A stretch of 45,398 nucleotides of DNA from Lentimicrobiaceae bacterium (GCA_023227965.1 JALOCA010000029.1:1-45398); one strand, 5' to 3'; shown: positions 9,014 through 16,813, counted from the stretch's first letter. Made by a program: numbers and translations. The notes: a model not told the origin generated them from the letters alone.

Positions 9014-10111
9014 ATGAAAAACATTAAAACACAAGGATTCATCTTAATTGACGTAGATGTTGTAGCATTAAATAATGCAGGTAAAAACACCCAAAGCAAC
9101 AACGACAATGCAATTGCAACCAAATCGATCCGTAAAAACGGACGCAGTTATGTATATGTATCAGGCCAGGCATGGCGTTACTGGTGGCGCGAAGCTCTGC
9201 AAAAAAATGCAGGTTGGAATTTATCGCCAATAACCCGTGATGGGAAAATCGCTTTTACCAATGCCGATCCATTGAAATTCCCAGATGACGATGTTTTTGG
9301 GTACATGCGAGCAGCTAAAGATGCCGAATTAGATGAAAATGGAGAACCTGTAAAAGATAAAAAGGGTAACATTAAAATGACAAACGTAACGGTAACCCGC
9401 GTTTCTCCACTAAAGAACTCTGCTATTATTTCGGCAGCCAGTGTCCGTCCTGAGGAAAATTGGTCGAGTATGTCGCGTCAACAAGGTGATGCAGTACCCT
9501 ATGAAAAGCAGGAATATTGTGCTACAATGAAAGGCATGTTTAGCTTAGACCTTTCGATGGTTGGTACATTTTCGAATTACGACCGTACTGGATATAAGAA
9601 CCTGTCAATTACATTGCAAGAAGAAGCCATAAAAGATGGAGCTGAAGAAATCGACGATCCTTTTGTATTCGATGCAAAAGGGAATCCAAAGAAGATGATC
9701 CGGTTGGCCAAAGATGTTCGTAAGAAAAGAGCCAACGATACCATTCAAGCACTCAAAATCATTTCTGGTGGTGCCATGCAAACCAATAACATGGGCGATG
9801 TAACTCCAAAGTTTATTATTCTGGCTACAACTGCAACCGGAAACCATCCATTTAGTCATGTAGTTGGGAGTAAAGGACAACGCGATGAGGAAATAGTTTT
9901 CAATTTCGAAGGACTGGTTGAAGTACTGAAAGATTACAAAGACACTTTTGATGGTGCCGTATTTATTGGTCGCCGTAGCGGTTTTATGGATGAAATTGCA
10001 AACGAACTAAAAACGCTTGAAACCAGGACAGACATTCCAACAGTGAAAATTCTGTCGGTGAACGAAGCTATCGATCAATATTGCGAACAAATGAAATCCC
10101 AAATTGAATAA
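9014..10111 (+). CDS. cas7: Cascade backbone subunit Cas7/Cst2/DevR
   Basis: 365 residues. The N-terminus (IKTQGFILIDVDVVALNNAG) and the following SIRKNGRSYVYVSGQAWRYW segment are typical of the Cst2/DevR branch of Cas7, a RAMP that polymerises along the crRNA spacer as the Cascade backbone. The insertion between about residues 90 and 190 matches the thumb/finger region that varies between members. The gene starts 12 bp after cas8b, and its TAA shares a base with the ATG of cas5 (TAATG at 10109-10113), so translation is probably coupled. No autoregulatory site was recognised. Confidence 0.94.
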   Translation: MKNIKTQGFILIDVDVVALNNAGKNTQSNNDNAIATKSIRKNGRSYVYVSGQAWRYWWREALQKNAGWNLSPITRDGKIAFTNADPLKFPDDDVFGYMRAAKDAELDENGEPVKDKKGNIKMTNVTVTRVSPLKNSAIISAASVRPEENWSSMSRQQGDAVPYEKQEYCATMKGMFSLDLSMVGTFSNYDRTGYKNLSITLQEEAIKDGAEEIDDPFVFDAKGNPKKMIRLAKDVRKKRANDTIQALKIISGGAMQTNNMGDVTPKFIILATTATGNHPFSHVVGSKGQRDEEIVFNFEGLVEVLKDYKDTFDGAVFIGRRSGFMDEIANELKTLETRTDIPTVKILSVNEAIDQYCEQMKSQIE

Positions 10112-10770
10112 TGAGAACATTCCGTATCAAAATAAACTCGTGGACTTCGAGCTTTAGGTATCCCAACCTGATTTCGGGTTTTCAACCTACGCTTGAAGTG
10201 CCGCCAGTGAGTACGGTAATGGGCTTAATCAATGCGGCATCTGGAAAGTATCTGGAAAATCGTGAAATTAAGTTAGGCTACTATTTTGATTTTAAAATCA
10301 AGACAGTCGATCTGGAAACAATTTATCAAATCAAAGCGAACGATAGGAATTACCCCGACAATTCGGTTAAGTCAAATGTAATCCAGCGTGAGTTTCTTTA
10401 CGATTGCCAGTTATTTCTTTATTTGACCGATGAAGAATTGGTTTCATGTTTTCGGCAACCTGCCTATCAACTCCTTTTGGGGCGCAGTGGCGACTTGGCA
10501 GGAATCGAAAGCATCAAAGAAGTAGAATTGCAGGAAGTAAGCAATGCCCGTATTGCTGGGCAGGTTGTTCCTTTTACCGGGAACTATTTGCCGGGGCAAA
10601 TTCAGGCTTTGCCCAAATACTTCAGCAATACCATTCCTCGTAAGAATATGGGAACAGAACCGTACTCCGTGATTTCGTACAACAATCCGGTTGATTCGCA
10701 ACTAACCGGATTCAGGTCTGAATTGGAAGAATTCAACAGTGACATTTACTTTCACAAATTTGAAGTATGA
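10111..10770 (+). CDS. cas5: Cascade subunit Cas5 (type I-B)
   Basis: 219 residues, normal for Cas5b. The N-terminal RAMP strand (FRIKINSWTSSFRYP) leads into the Cas5 signature VPPVSTVMGLINAASG (about residues 31-46). Cas5 caps the 5' handle of the crRNA and contacts the large subunit. Cas6 is separate here, so Cas5 need not be catalytic. The start codon overlaps the cas7 stop by 1 nt, and the TGA overlaps the cas3 ATG (ATGA at 10767-10770), indicating one tightly coupled operon. Confidence 0.93.
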   Translation: MRTFRIKINSWTSSFRYPNLISGFQPTLEVPPVSTVMGLINAASGKYLENREIKLGYYFDFKIKTVDLETIYQIKANDRNYPDNSVKSNVIQREFLYDCQLFLYLTDEELVSCFRQPAYQLLLGRSGDLAGIESIKEVELQEVSNARIAGQVVPFTGNYLPGQIQALPKYFSNTIPRKNMGTEPYSVISYNNPVDSQLTGFRSELEEFNSDIYFHKFEV

Positions 10771-13049
10771 CAACAATAATACAGGAGGTTCTGGCCAAAT
10801 CGGAACCTTCTGTTTCACTGAAACAGCACATTGACGAATGCCTTCGGGTGTACGAATCGCTTCGAAAAGCATTTGGGCGTTTACCTGTTGTCAATCCTGA
10901 TCGTTTTTGGGAATTGATCCGATTAGGGATCATCTTTCACGATTTGGGGAAATCACATTCCGAATTTCAGAAGATGCTTTCGGGAAAACGCGCCAATTGG
11001 TATCACCAGCGGCATGAGTTATTTTCAGTACCGTTTATCGATCAAATAGATTTACCGGAAGAGGATAAGTCGCTTTTGAAATTGATTGTTGCCGGGCATC
11101 ACAAAGATTTTTTCTTTCTGTTTGATCATATACAAAAGGGCTATAAAACAGGTGAAGACTTTCTTTCGTTGGGAGAAGATGGCAAGCTGGATTGGGATGA
11201 AGAAACCCAAAAACTAAACGACCGATTTATTCAATCGTTCCTGAAAGAATACAATGTTTCTTTAAACCCAAGCTCGCTAGCGTTGCCAATGCAACTGGTA
11301 AAAGATTATAAAGGAAGCCCTATCAATTCAACAAAAATCAATTTTCAGGAATTGTTATTGGCAGCAGGGGCTTTAAAACAGTGCGACCATTCAGCATCTG
11401 CAGGAGTTTTCAAAGTGAATGTTTTGGAAGAAAAACATTTCAACTTCTTGTATAATACCAAGTGGACTCCGTATTTTCATCAGAAAAGGGCTTCAGAAAT
11501 CAACGGGAACATTGTGCTTACCGCGCCTACAGGGTCAGGAAAAACAGAAGCATCATTGATGTGGCTGCACAAACAAATGAAAGAGAACGGACAAGGACGG
11601 ACTTTTTACATTCTGCCGTTTACTGCTTCCATCAACGCCATGTTTGAACGGCTCGACGAAAAGATGCAAGGCAATAGCGAAATAGTTGGTGTGGTTCATG
11701 GGAAACTTGCGGAATACATTGAAAGTCGTTTCGGTGAAGAAACGTATAGTTGGCAAAATGAAAAGCTGAAACATGAACTAAAAGAGAGTTTCAGGGCTTT
11801 AGTTCCTCCGATAAAAGTGGCAACCCCTTTCCAACTGTTGAAATCCATTTTCGGATTGAAAGGATTTGAAAAAGGCATTTTTGAAATGAGTGGAGGCTAC
11901 TTCATTTTCGACGAAATCCATGCTTATGATCCCGAAGTGACAGCACAAATCAAAGTCTTGATTGAGTTTGCCACCAAATTTTTGAATGTGAAAGTCTGTT
12001 TGATGACGGCTACTTTGCCAACTTTTCTGAAAAAAGAATTTATAGAAGCCATGGGTGAGTACACAGAAATTAGTGCCGATGCCAAACTTTATCAATCGTT
12101 TATTCGTCATCGCATTAAAGTTACAGAAGGTCTGCTTTCAGAAAACATTGAAAAAATCCAGCGACGACTGGATGCAGGCGATAAAGTTTTGGTAGTGTGT
12201 AATACCGTAAAGCAAGCACAACTACTTTATAACAGCCTTGATACTTCAAAAAAAGTACTGCTTCATGGTGCATTTAATGGGATTGATCGAAACAAAAAAG
12301 AAACAGAACTAAAATCAGAAGATGTAGGACTTTTGGTCGGGACCCAAGCCATTGAAGTAAGTTTGGATATTGATTACGATGTGATTTTTACAGAACCAGC
12401 TCCCTTTGATGCTTTGTTGCAACGTTTTGGTCGTGTTAATCGCCATCGGATAAACGGACAGCACCGTCCACCGTGTGACTGCATCGTTTTCTCTGAGCGG
12501 AACGACACAGATAAGTACATCTATAAAAACGAAGAAGTTATCACCCGAACATTGGATGCCCTGAAAAACATTGAATCGAAAAACTCAGGAATAGTTGCCG
12601 AAAATGAACTACAATATTATATCGATCAGGTATATTACAAATGGTTTGAAAAAGACAAAGAAGATTTCGACCGGGTTTATACTCATTTGAAAGCCGACGT
12701 GATGGAAAACCTTGCACCATTTATCTATGATCAACATCGTGAAGAGGAGTTTGAAAAACAATTTGATGGAGTGAAAGTCCTTCCTGCAATCCTGAAAAAA
12801 GATTATCAGGAATTATTGGAAGCCAATAAATTCATCAAAGCAGAATCGTTAAAAGTGTCTGTTTCGAAACAGCGTTTTGCATCTCTGATTACTCAAGAAG
12901 GAATTCATCGCAATGCTTCAGCTTTTCAATTGCTACAAAAGGAAGAGATCAAAGAACAATCTTATTACATCATCGACCGTAAATATGACGATAAATTAGG
13001 GCTGCAATTAAATATTGAAGAAAGGGATAACGAAGTAATGATTATTTAA
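10767..13049 (+). CDS. cas3: CRISPR helicase-nuclease Cas3 (HD + DExH)
   Basis: 760 residues with both domains in one chain. The N-terminal HD nuclease has candidate metal ligands His21, His58-Asp59 (FHDLGK), His83 (QRHEL) and His111-His112 (GHHKDF). The SF2 helicase shows Walker A APTGSGKT (Lys259), DEIH at 382-385, motif III MTATLP (413-418), and motifs V-VI with AIEVSLDIDYD and QRFGRVNRH (552-560). All key residues look intact, so the system appears able to degrade target DNA after Cascade binding. It is the last gene of the interference operon, overlapping cas5 by 4 nt. A structured intergenic region, not another cas gene, follows. Confidence 0.96.
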   Translation: MTTIIQEVLAKSEPSVSLKQHIDECLRVYESLRKAFGRLPVVNPDRFWELIRLGIIFHDLGKSHSEFQKMLSGKRANWYHQRHELFSVPFIDQIDLPEEDKSLLKLIVAGHHKDFFFLFDHIQKGYKTGEDFLSLGEDGKLDWDEETQKLNDRFIQSFLKEYNVSLNPSSLALPMQLVKDYKGSPINSTKINFQELLLAAGALKQCDHSASAGVFKVNVLEEKHFNFLYNTKWTPYFHQKRASEINGNIVLTAPTGSGKTEASLMWLHKQMKENGQGRTFYILPFTASINAMFERLDEKMQGNSEIVGVVHGKLAEYIESRFGEETYSWQNEKLKHELKESFRALVPPIKVATPFQLLKSIFGLKGFEKGIFEMSGGYFIFDEIHAYDPEVTAQIKVLIEFATKFLNVKVCLMTATLPTFLKKEFIEAMGEYTEISADAKLYQSFIRHRIKVTEGLLSENIEKIQRRLDAGDKVLVVCNTVKQAQLLYNSLDTSKKVLLHGAFNGIDRNKKETELKSEDVGLLVGTQAIEVSLDIDYDVIFTEPAPFDALLQRFGRVNRHRINGQHRPPCDCIVFSERNDTDKYIYKNEEVITRTLDALKNIESKNSGIVAENELQYYIDQVYYKWFEKDKEDFDRVYTHLKADVMENLAPFIYDQHREEEFEKQFDGVKVLPAILKKDYQELLEANKFIKAESLKVSVSKQRFASLITQEGIHRNASAFQLLQKEEIKEQSYYIIDRKYDDKLGLQLNIEERDNEVMII

Positions 13050-13051
13050 AA

Positions 13052-13123
13052 CCAACGCCTTCTGACGCTGTCGGGGTGACTACCAACTAACCTGACAGCG
13101 TCTGCAAAGCCTGATAGCGTTGG
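13052..13123 (+). repeat. Nested inverted repeats after cas3
   Basis: An outer pair CCAACGC (13052-13058) / GCGTTGG (13117-13123) encloses a perfect inner pair GACGCTGTC (13064-13072) / GACAGCGTC (13094-13102). It begins 2 bp after the cas3 stop. There is no T-tail, so it is not a standard terminator; it could stabilise the mRNA 3' end or be a dispersed palindromic repeat. Confidence 0.75.
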
Positions 13124-13400
13124 ATAAAATACCAAAACCTTCAAGGTTTACGACACCGTTCTTTGACATCTTGAAATTAAAAAAATCAATTCGTATATAT
13201 ATAAACAGCCCTTAAAACCTGGTGGATTTTAATAATCTGCCGGGTTTGTCAGGGTTAAGATGGGAAAAAATACTATTTGTATTTTTGAAGTGTTGATAAA
13301 GGCTTAATAATTTATATAACAAATGGTTCTTTGAAGTTTTTTTTATTTATCAGAAAAAGTCCGGATGGTACTACACAATAAGGAATGACATTTTTTAGTA
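13124..13400. other. AT-rich intergenic stretch with a short palindrome
   Basis: No supportable gene lies here. It contains the palindrome AAACCTTCAAGGTTT (13135-13149), related to the larger one at 14561-14593 after the DUF6261-like gene, and the string GTTCTTTGACATCTTGAA shortly downstream. The latter is a sequence style common upstream of Bacteroidetes transcription units, but no convincing -7 box was found. Confidence 0.5.
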
Positions 13401-13736
13401 TTCAAAACGTGCCTCCCGGTTACAGAGGTGAATTTTAAAAAGTTTAAAACATGCTTCCCGGTTATAGAGGTAGGTTTTAAAAAATGCAGAACGTACCTCC
13501 TGGTTACGGAGGTAAATTTCAAAAAGTTTAAAAAATGCTTCCCGGTTACGGAGGTAGGTTTTAAAAAATGCAAAACGTACCTCCCGGTTACGGAGGTAAA
13601 TTTCAAAAAGTTTAAAACATGCTTCCCGGCTACGGAGGTAGGTTTTAAAAAATGCAGAACGTACCTCCCGGTTATGGAGGCAGATTTCAAAAAGTTTAAA
13701 ACGTGTTTCCCGGTCGCAGCGATGGATTTTTATCCG
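13401..13736 (+). repeat. Eight 42-bp tandem units, each with a hairpin core
   Basis: Eight units repeat at exactly 42 bp; their cores start at 13411, 13453, 13495, 13537 and so on to 13705. Two unit types alternate, giving an 84-bp higher-order period. The core is an inverted repeat, best as TACCTCC-CGGTTAC-GGAGGTA in the fifth unit, separated by AT-rich linkers (TTTCAAAAAGTTTAAAA or TTTTAAAAAATGCAAAA). The last unit is degenerate. RNA from either strand could fold into a row of small hairpins. Because 42 is a multiple of three, several frames stay open on both strands and yield 14-residue repeats; I regard these as by-products. The region lies between cas3 and the DUF6261-like gene. Confidence 0.85.
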
Positions 13737-13814
13737 GGAAAAACGATCTACAGTAAAATACAAAAATCATTTTCCACATTATAATTTATTAAGTATTAAC
13801 CTAAATCATGTGTT

Positions 13815-14552
13815 ATGATTATAAAAATCAATTTTTCGATTATTCAGCACAAAGATTTACATACTTTTGGTAAACTGGCGCTGGAAATTTTTAAAGAAAA
13901 GACGTTGAGCGGTACGGGTGTAGATATATTTGTTACTCGTGCTGGCGCATCCTACACTAACTTTGAAAAAGCATTTGAACGTGAACTAAAAAATCCTTTA
14001 ACTCCATTACTGGCACAAAAGGATGCTGAACGGGATGATGCTTTTTATGCTTTTCGTTCCTATGTTGAAGCCAGCTCGTTCCGTACCAGAGAAGGATGGA
14101 ACGCTGCTGCTGCAAAAATTCTTGATGTTATACGCCGTCATGGCTGGCAAGCGCCTCACTTTGGTTACAAAGCCGAAACATCCGCCATTACCAGCATCAT
14201 TGTAGAACTTCGTACCGGCTATACCATAGAACTTACCCTTTTGTCGGCTACCGAATTGCTGGATGAACTGGATACATCCGAAAAGGCATTCGAAACCATA
14301 CAAAAAGAAATGCTTATACAACCGCAACCGGAAGGACTTACCATAGGAGGAACCCGTCCGGTGTTGGTTAACGATCTTAATTTATTGTTCAATATGGTGG
14401 GTTTGCAATGCGAAGCTACAAATAATCCGGAATTAATAGCCATTGAAAACAGCCTGAACGAACTTATAACCCTTACGTTAACGGCAGCCCGTGCCGCCGC
14501 TACCCGTAAAAACAACAAAACGGAGGAACCACCCGTAACGCCACAACCGTAA
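13815..14552 (+). CDS. DUF6261-like protein of unknown function
   Basis: 245 residues, no signal peptide or membrane segment. The pattern, mostly helical with an AQKDAERDDAFYAFRSYVEA segment and a Pro/Thr-rich tail (TEEPPVTPQP), resembles from memory the Bacteroidetes-restricted DUF6261 family, whose function is unknown. The start at 13815 is supported by the AT-rich region before it and by the N-terminal helix/strand pattern. It splits the interference genes from the adaptation genes on the same strand, is preceded by the 42-bp hairpin repeats and followed by a perfect 33-bp palindrome. Nothing in its sequence suggests a nuclease or a Cas domain. It may be an unrelated insertion or an accessory factor; I cannot decide which. 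Confidence 0.75.
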   Translation: MIIKINFSIIQHKDLHTFGKLALEIFKEKTLSGTGVDIFVTRAGASYTNFEKAFERELKNPLTPLLAQKDAERDDAFYAFRSYVEASSFRTREGWNAAAAKILDVIRRHGWQAPHFGYKAETSAITSIIVELRTGYTIELTLLSATELLDELDTSEKAFETIQKEMLIQPQPEGLTIGGTRPVLVNDLNLLFNMVGLQCEATNNPELIAIENSLNELITLTLTAARAAATRKNNKTEEPPVTPQP

Positions 14553-14560
14553 ACCGGATA

Positions 14561-14593
14561 AAACCCTCAAGGTTTTTAAAACCTTGAGGGTTT
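14561..14593 (+). terminator. Perfect 33-bp palindrome, possible bidirectional terminator
   Basis: AAACCCTCAAGGTTTT (14561-14576) pairs perfectly with AAAACCTTGAGGGTTT (14578-14593) around a single central T, so the real loop must open a few pairs. It lies 8 bp after the DUF6261-like stop codon. A T-rich tail is absent on the + strand beyond the stem, so it may be a dispersed palindromic element instead of a terminator. A shorter relative lies at 13135-13149. Confidence 0.6.
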
Positions 14594-14628
14594 CAATCCA
14601 TTCAATCCATACAATCTTTACAATCCGC
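14594..14628 (+). repeat. 9-bp repeat array before cas4 (4 units)
   Basis: Four phased nonamers of the form CAATCCnnn: CAATCCATT, CAATCCATA, CAATCTTTA, CAATCCGC. The array ends 6 nt before the cas4 ATG at 14635, so it occupies the normal ribosome-binding position. The same nonamer precedes cas1 and cas2. Confidence 0.85.
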
Positions 14629-14634
14629 AAAACC

Positions 14635-15135
14635 ATGCTAACCGGAATCCATTTTAACTACTACATGCTTTGCCACCGTGAACTTTGGCTTTTCGCCAAC
14701 GGCATCACCATGGAACATACCTCCGACCTGGTGTATGAAGGCAAACTCATCCACGAAGAAAGCTATCCCCAACGCTCAGAACGCTACGAGGAGATAGAAA
14801 TCGGAGGAATAAGGATTGACTATTACGACGCGAAAAATAAGGTTATTCATGAAGTGAAAAAATCGGATAAGGTGGATATTGCCCATGAGTGGCAGTTGAA
14901 ATACTATATTTATGTACTTCGTCAAAACGGCATCGAAGGCGTAACCGGCATCCTCGAATACCCTAAACTGCGCAAAACCGATGAAATACTATTGAGTGAA
15001 CGCGACATCGTTGAAATAGAAGAAATGACAAAAAAGATAGAAGAACTTATCTGTTCCGAACAATGTCCGCCACGGATAAAAATGGGAATTTGCAAAAACT
15101 GCTCCTACTTCGATTTTTGCTGGAGCGGAGAGTAG
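14635..15135 (+). CDS. cas4: CRISPR adaptation nuclease Cas4
   Basis: 166 residues from the ATG at 14635. A RecB-like nuclease core is visible: His40 (GKLIHEE), Asp62 (RIDYYD), Glu73-x-Lys75 (HEVKKSD) and Gln87-x3-Tyr91 (QLKYY). The [4Fe-4S] ligands are Cys13 near the N-terminus and Cys153, Cys156 and Cys162 (GICKNCSYFDFC) at the C-terminus, the normal Cas4 arrangement. Cas4 trims prespacers and helps Cas1-Cas2 choose PAM-adjacent fragments and orient them. It is separated from cas1 by the four-helix-bundle gene. A longer frame upstream merely translates the 9-bp repeats and was rejected. Confidence 0.94.
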   Translation: MLTGIHFNYYMLCHRELWLFANGITMEHTSDLVYEGKLIHEESYPQRSERYEEIEIGGIRIDYYDAKNKVIHEVKKSDKVDIAHEWQLKYYIYVLRQNGIEGVTGILEYPKLRKTDEILLSERDIVEIEEMTKKIEELICSEQCPPRIKMGICKNCSYFDFCWSGE

Positions 15136-15140
15136 CTGCA

Positions 15141-15185
15141 GACTGTGCGGATTGTGCGGATTGTGCAGATTGAATGGATTGAGAA
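15141..15185 (+). repeat. 9-bp repeat array after cas4 (5 units, GATTG form)
   Basis: Five phased nonamers (GACTGTGCG, GATTGTGCG, GATTGTGCA, GATTGAATG, GATTGAGAA) begin 5 bp after the cas4 stop. They are the reverse complement of the CAATCC form. Positions 15145-15165 form a perfect 21-bp inverted repeat with 15621-15641, enclosing the four-helix-bundle gene. Confidence 0.85.
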
Positions 15186-15232
15186 CAGCTAATTCAAAAA
15201 TTAATTGATTAAACCTCTATATAAAACAAATT

Positions 15233-15607
15233 ATGGAAAGAAATCAGGGATGGCTTGCATTTAAAATCGAACTTAAAGAAAAGTATAAAAACTTTGCTTT
15301 GAATATAATAAAGCTTGTTGATATTTTACCCAAAACAACTTCTGCACGGGTTATTGGTAATCAGCTTGCAAAGTCTGGCACATCGGCTTACGCCAATTAT
15401 CGTGCAGCATTGCGCGGACGTTCCAAAGCCGAATTTTACAGTAAGTTAAGCATCGTTGTGGAAGAAACCGATGAATCAGAAATGTGGCTTAACATTCTGA
15501 TAGAATCCGGGATTTCAAACGATGAATTCACAAAAAATCTTTATTCAGAAAGCAACGAACTTATCAAAATCGTTTCTCATCTCCGTAAAACCATGTCCGA
15601 CAAATAA
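15233..15607 (+). CDS. Four-helix-bundle protein (S23 / 23S rRNA intervening-sequence family)
   Basis: 124 residues, all helical in character, with the family's typical core: KYKNFALNIIKLVDILPKT, then SARVIGNQLAKSGTSAYANYRAALRGRSKAEF, and a last Leu-rich helix. It matches the S23-type four-helix-bundle proteins found inside 23S rRNA intervening sequences and as stand-alone genes in many Bacteroidetes; the DGR accessory protein Avd has the same fold. No reverse transcriptase or template repeat is nearby, so a DGR role is unsupported. Here it sits between cas4 and cas1 in the same orientation, with its own 5' spacer of 47 bp after the repeats, and is bracketed by a 21-bp inverted repeat made of the 9-mers. 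It may be a small inserted cassette. Confidence 0.88.
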   Translation: MERNQGWLAFKIELKEKYKNFALNIIKLVDILPKTTSARVIGNQLAKSGTSAYANYRAALRGRSKAEFYSKLSIVVEETDESEMWLNILIESGISNDEFTKNLYSESNELIKIVSHLRKTMSDK

Positions 15608-15620
15608 CCCTATAAGTCCG

Positions 15621-15676
15621 CACAATCCGCACAATCCGCACAATCCATTCAATCCTTACAATCCTTACAATCCGCA
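15621..15676 (+). repeat. 9-bp repeat array before cas1 (6 units, CAATCC form)
   Basis: Six phased nonamers from 15623 (CAATCCGCA twice, CAATCCATT, CAATCCTTA twice, CAATCCGCA) end 3 nt before the cas1 ATG at 15680. The 21 bp at 15621-15641 pair perfectly with 15145-15165. Confidence 0.88.
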
Positions 15677-15679
15677 AAC

Positions 15680-16684
15680 ATGAAGAAAACCTACTACCTT
15701 TTCAATCCCGGCCGTCTCTCGCGCAAAGACCAAACCCTGAAATTTCAGCCCGTTGATGAAGAAGGCAACGAACTGCAACCCCGTTACCTTCCGGTAGAAA
15801 ACGTGGATGATCTCTATGCCTTTGGTGCTTTGGATGCCAACAGTGCTCTATATAATTTCCTTGGCAAAAACGATATCGCCGTTCATTTCTTCGATTATTA
15901 CGAAAACTACACCGGTTCCTTCATGCCACGCGATCAGTTGCTCGCCGGCAGAATGCTTATTTCGCAGGTAAAGCATCACACGGGAAAAACCAAACGTATC
16001 TGCATCGCCCGCAAATTTATCGAAGGGGCCGCATACAACATGGTGAAAAATCTGAAATATTATAATAACCGCGGAAAAGACATGTCGCCTTTCATCGAAC
16101 CTATGGAGAAATATGCAGAGAATATCGCCTCCATTTCCGATGTGGACGAACTGATGGGAACCGAAGGGAACATCCGCAAAACGTATTATGATGCCTTTGA
16201 TTTAATTCTTAACGATTTTTCGATGGATGGGCGCAGCAAACAACCTCCAAGAAACGAGGTGAACGCTTTGATTTCGTTCGGGAATATGATGTGCTATTCA
16301 CAATGTCTGCGGGCTATACACCAAACGCAGCTCAATCCCACCATCAGCTACCTGCATACTCCCGGCGAACGCCGTTATTCGCTGGCGCTTGACATAGCCG
16401 AAATATTCAAACCCATCCTGGTGGACAGGGTTATTTTTAAGGTATTAAACAAACGCGAACTTCAGAAAGAAGACTTCGATATTCAGCTTAACCGTATTTT
16501 ACTGAAAGAAAAAGGGAAAAAGAAATTCATCGAGTCGTTTGAAAACCGTTTAACTGAAACCATACAACACCGTGCATTAAAACGGGAAGTAAGCTACAAA
16601 CATCTTATTAAACTCGAATGCTACAAACTCAGCAAGCATATATTGGAAATAGAAGAATACAAACCTTTTAAAATGTGGTGGTAA
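15680..16684 (+). CDS. cas1: CRISPR integrase Cas1
   Basis: 334 residues, normal for type I-B Cas1. The metal-binding active site is visible: Glu162 (GTEGNIRKTYYDAF), His226 (YLHTPGERRYSLALD) and the acidic pair Asp238/Glu241 (LDIAEIFKP). The N-terminal beta domain begins MKKTYYLFNPGRLSRKDQTL. Cas1 with Cas2 inserts new spacers at the leader end of the array; the enormous downstream array shows that it has been very active. The array of 9-mers ends just before its ATG, and the complementary form starts 10 bp after its stop. Confidence 0.96.
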   Translation: MKKTYYLFNPGRLSRKDQTLKFQPVDEEGNELQPRYLPVENVDDLYAFGALDANSALYNFLGKNDIAVHFFDYYENYTGSFMPRDQLLAGRMLISQVKHHTGKTKRICIARKFIEGAAYNMVKNLKYYNNRGKDMSPFIEPMEKYAENIASISDVDELMGTEGNIRKTYYDAFDLILNDFSMDGRSKQPPRNEVNALISFGNMMCYSQCLRAIHQTQLNPTISYLHTPGERRYSLALDIAEIFKPILVDRVIFKVLNKRELQKEDFDIQLNRILLKEKGKKKFIESFENRLTETIQHRALKREVSYKHLIKLECYKLSKHILEIEEYKPFKMWW

Positions 16685-16694
16685 GAAAACTGCG

Positions 16695-16748
16695 GATTGT
16701 ACGGATTATGCGGATTGAATAGATTGTTCTGATTAAAAAGATTTGACT
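16695..16748 (+). repeat. 9-bp repeat array after cas1 (6 units, GATTG form)
   Basis: Six phased nonamers (GATTGTACG, GATTATGCG, GATTGAATA, GATTGTTCT, GATTAAAAA, GATTTGACT), decaying toward the 3' end. GGATTGTACGGATT (16694-16707) pairs perfectly with AATCCGTACAATCC (16784-16797), so the cas1-cas2 spacer can fold into a long hairpin. Confidence 0.85.
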
Positions 16749-16755
16749 GCCTACG

Positions 16756-16809
16756 CAATCCATACTATCTGCACACTCCTTACAATCCGTACAATCCATT
16801 CAATCTTTA
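16756..16809 (+). repeat. 9-bp repeat array before cas2 (6 units, CAATCC form)
   Basis: Six phased nonamers (CAATCCATA, CTATCTGCA, CACTCCTTA, CAATCCGTA, CAATCCATT, CAATCTTTA) end 4 nt before the cas2 ATG at 16814. They are complementary to the array after cas1. Confidence 0.85.
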
Positions 16810-16813
16810 GATT

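Noticed and set aside
13343..13784. Three 115-122-residue repeat proteins on both strands over the 42-bp repeats
   Set aside because: A 42-bp period keeps several frames open at once. The hairpin symmetry is better explained at the nucleic-acid level, though the + frame (14-residue repeats) cannot be fully excluded.
14584..14634. Extended cas4 start at 14584
   Set aside because: The extra residues (SIHSIHTIFTI) are a translation of the 9-bp repeats; the ATG at 14635 fits the Cas4 family.
15233..15607. A diversity-generating retroelement based on the Avd-like four-helix gene
   Set aside because: No reverse transcriptase, template repeat or variable repeat is visible in the window.
14594..16809. 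A second, small CRISPR array formed by the CAATCC units
   Set aside because: Units are 9 bp with no spacers and appear in both orientations between genes; this is a simple phased repeat.
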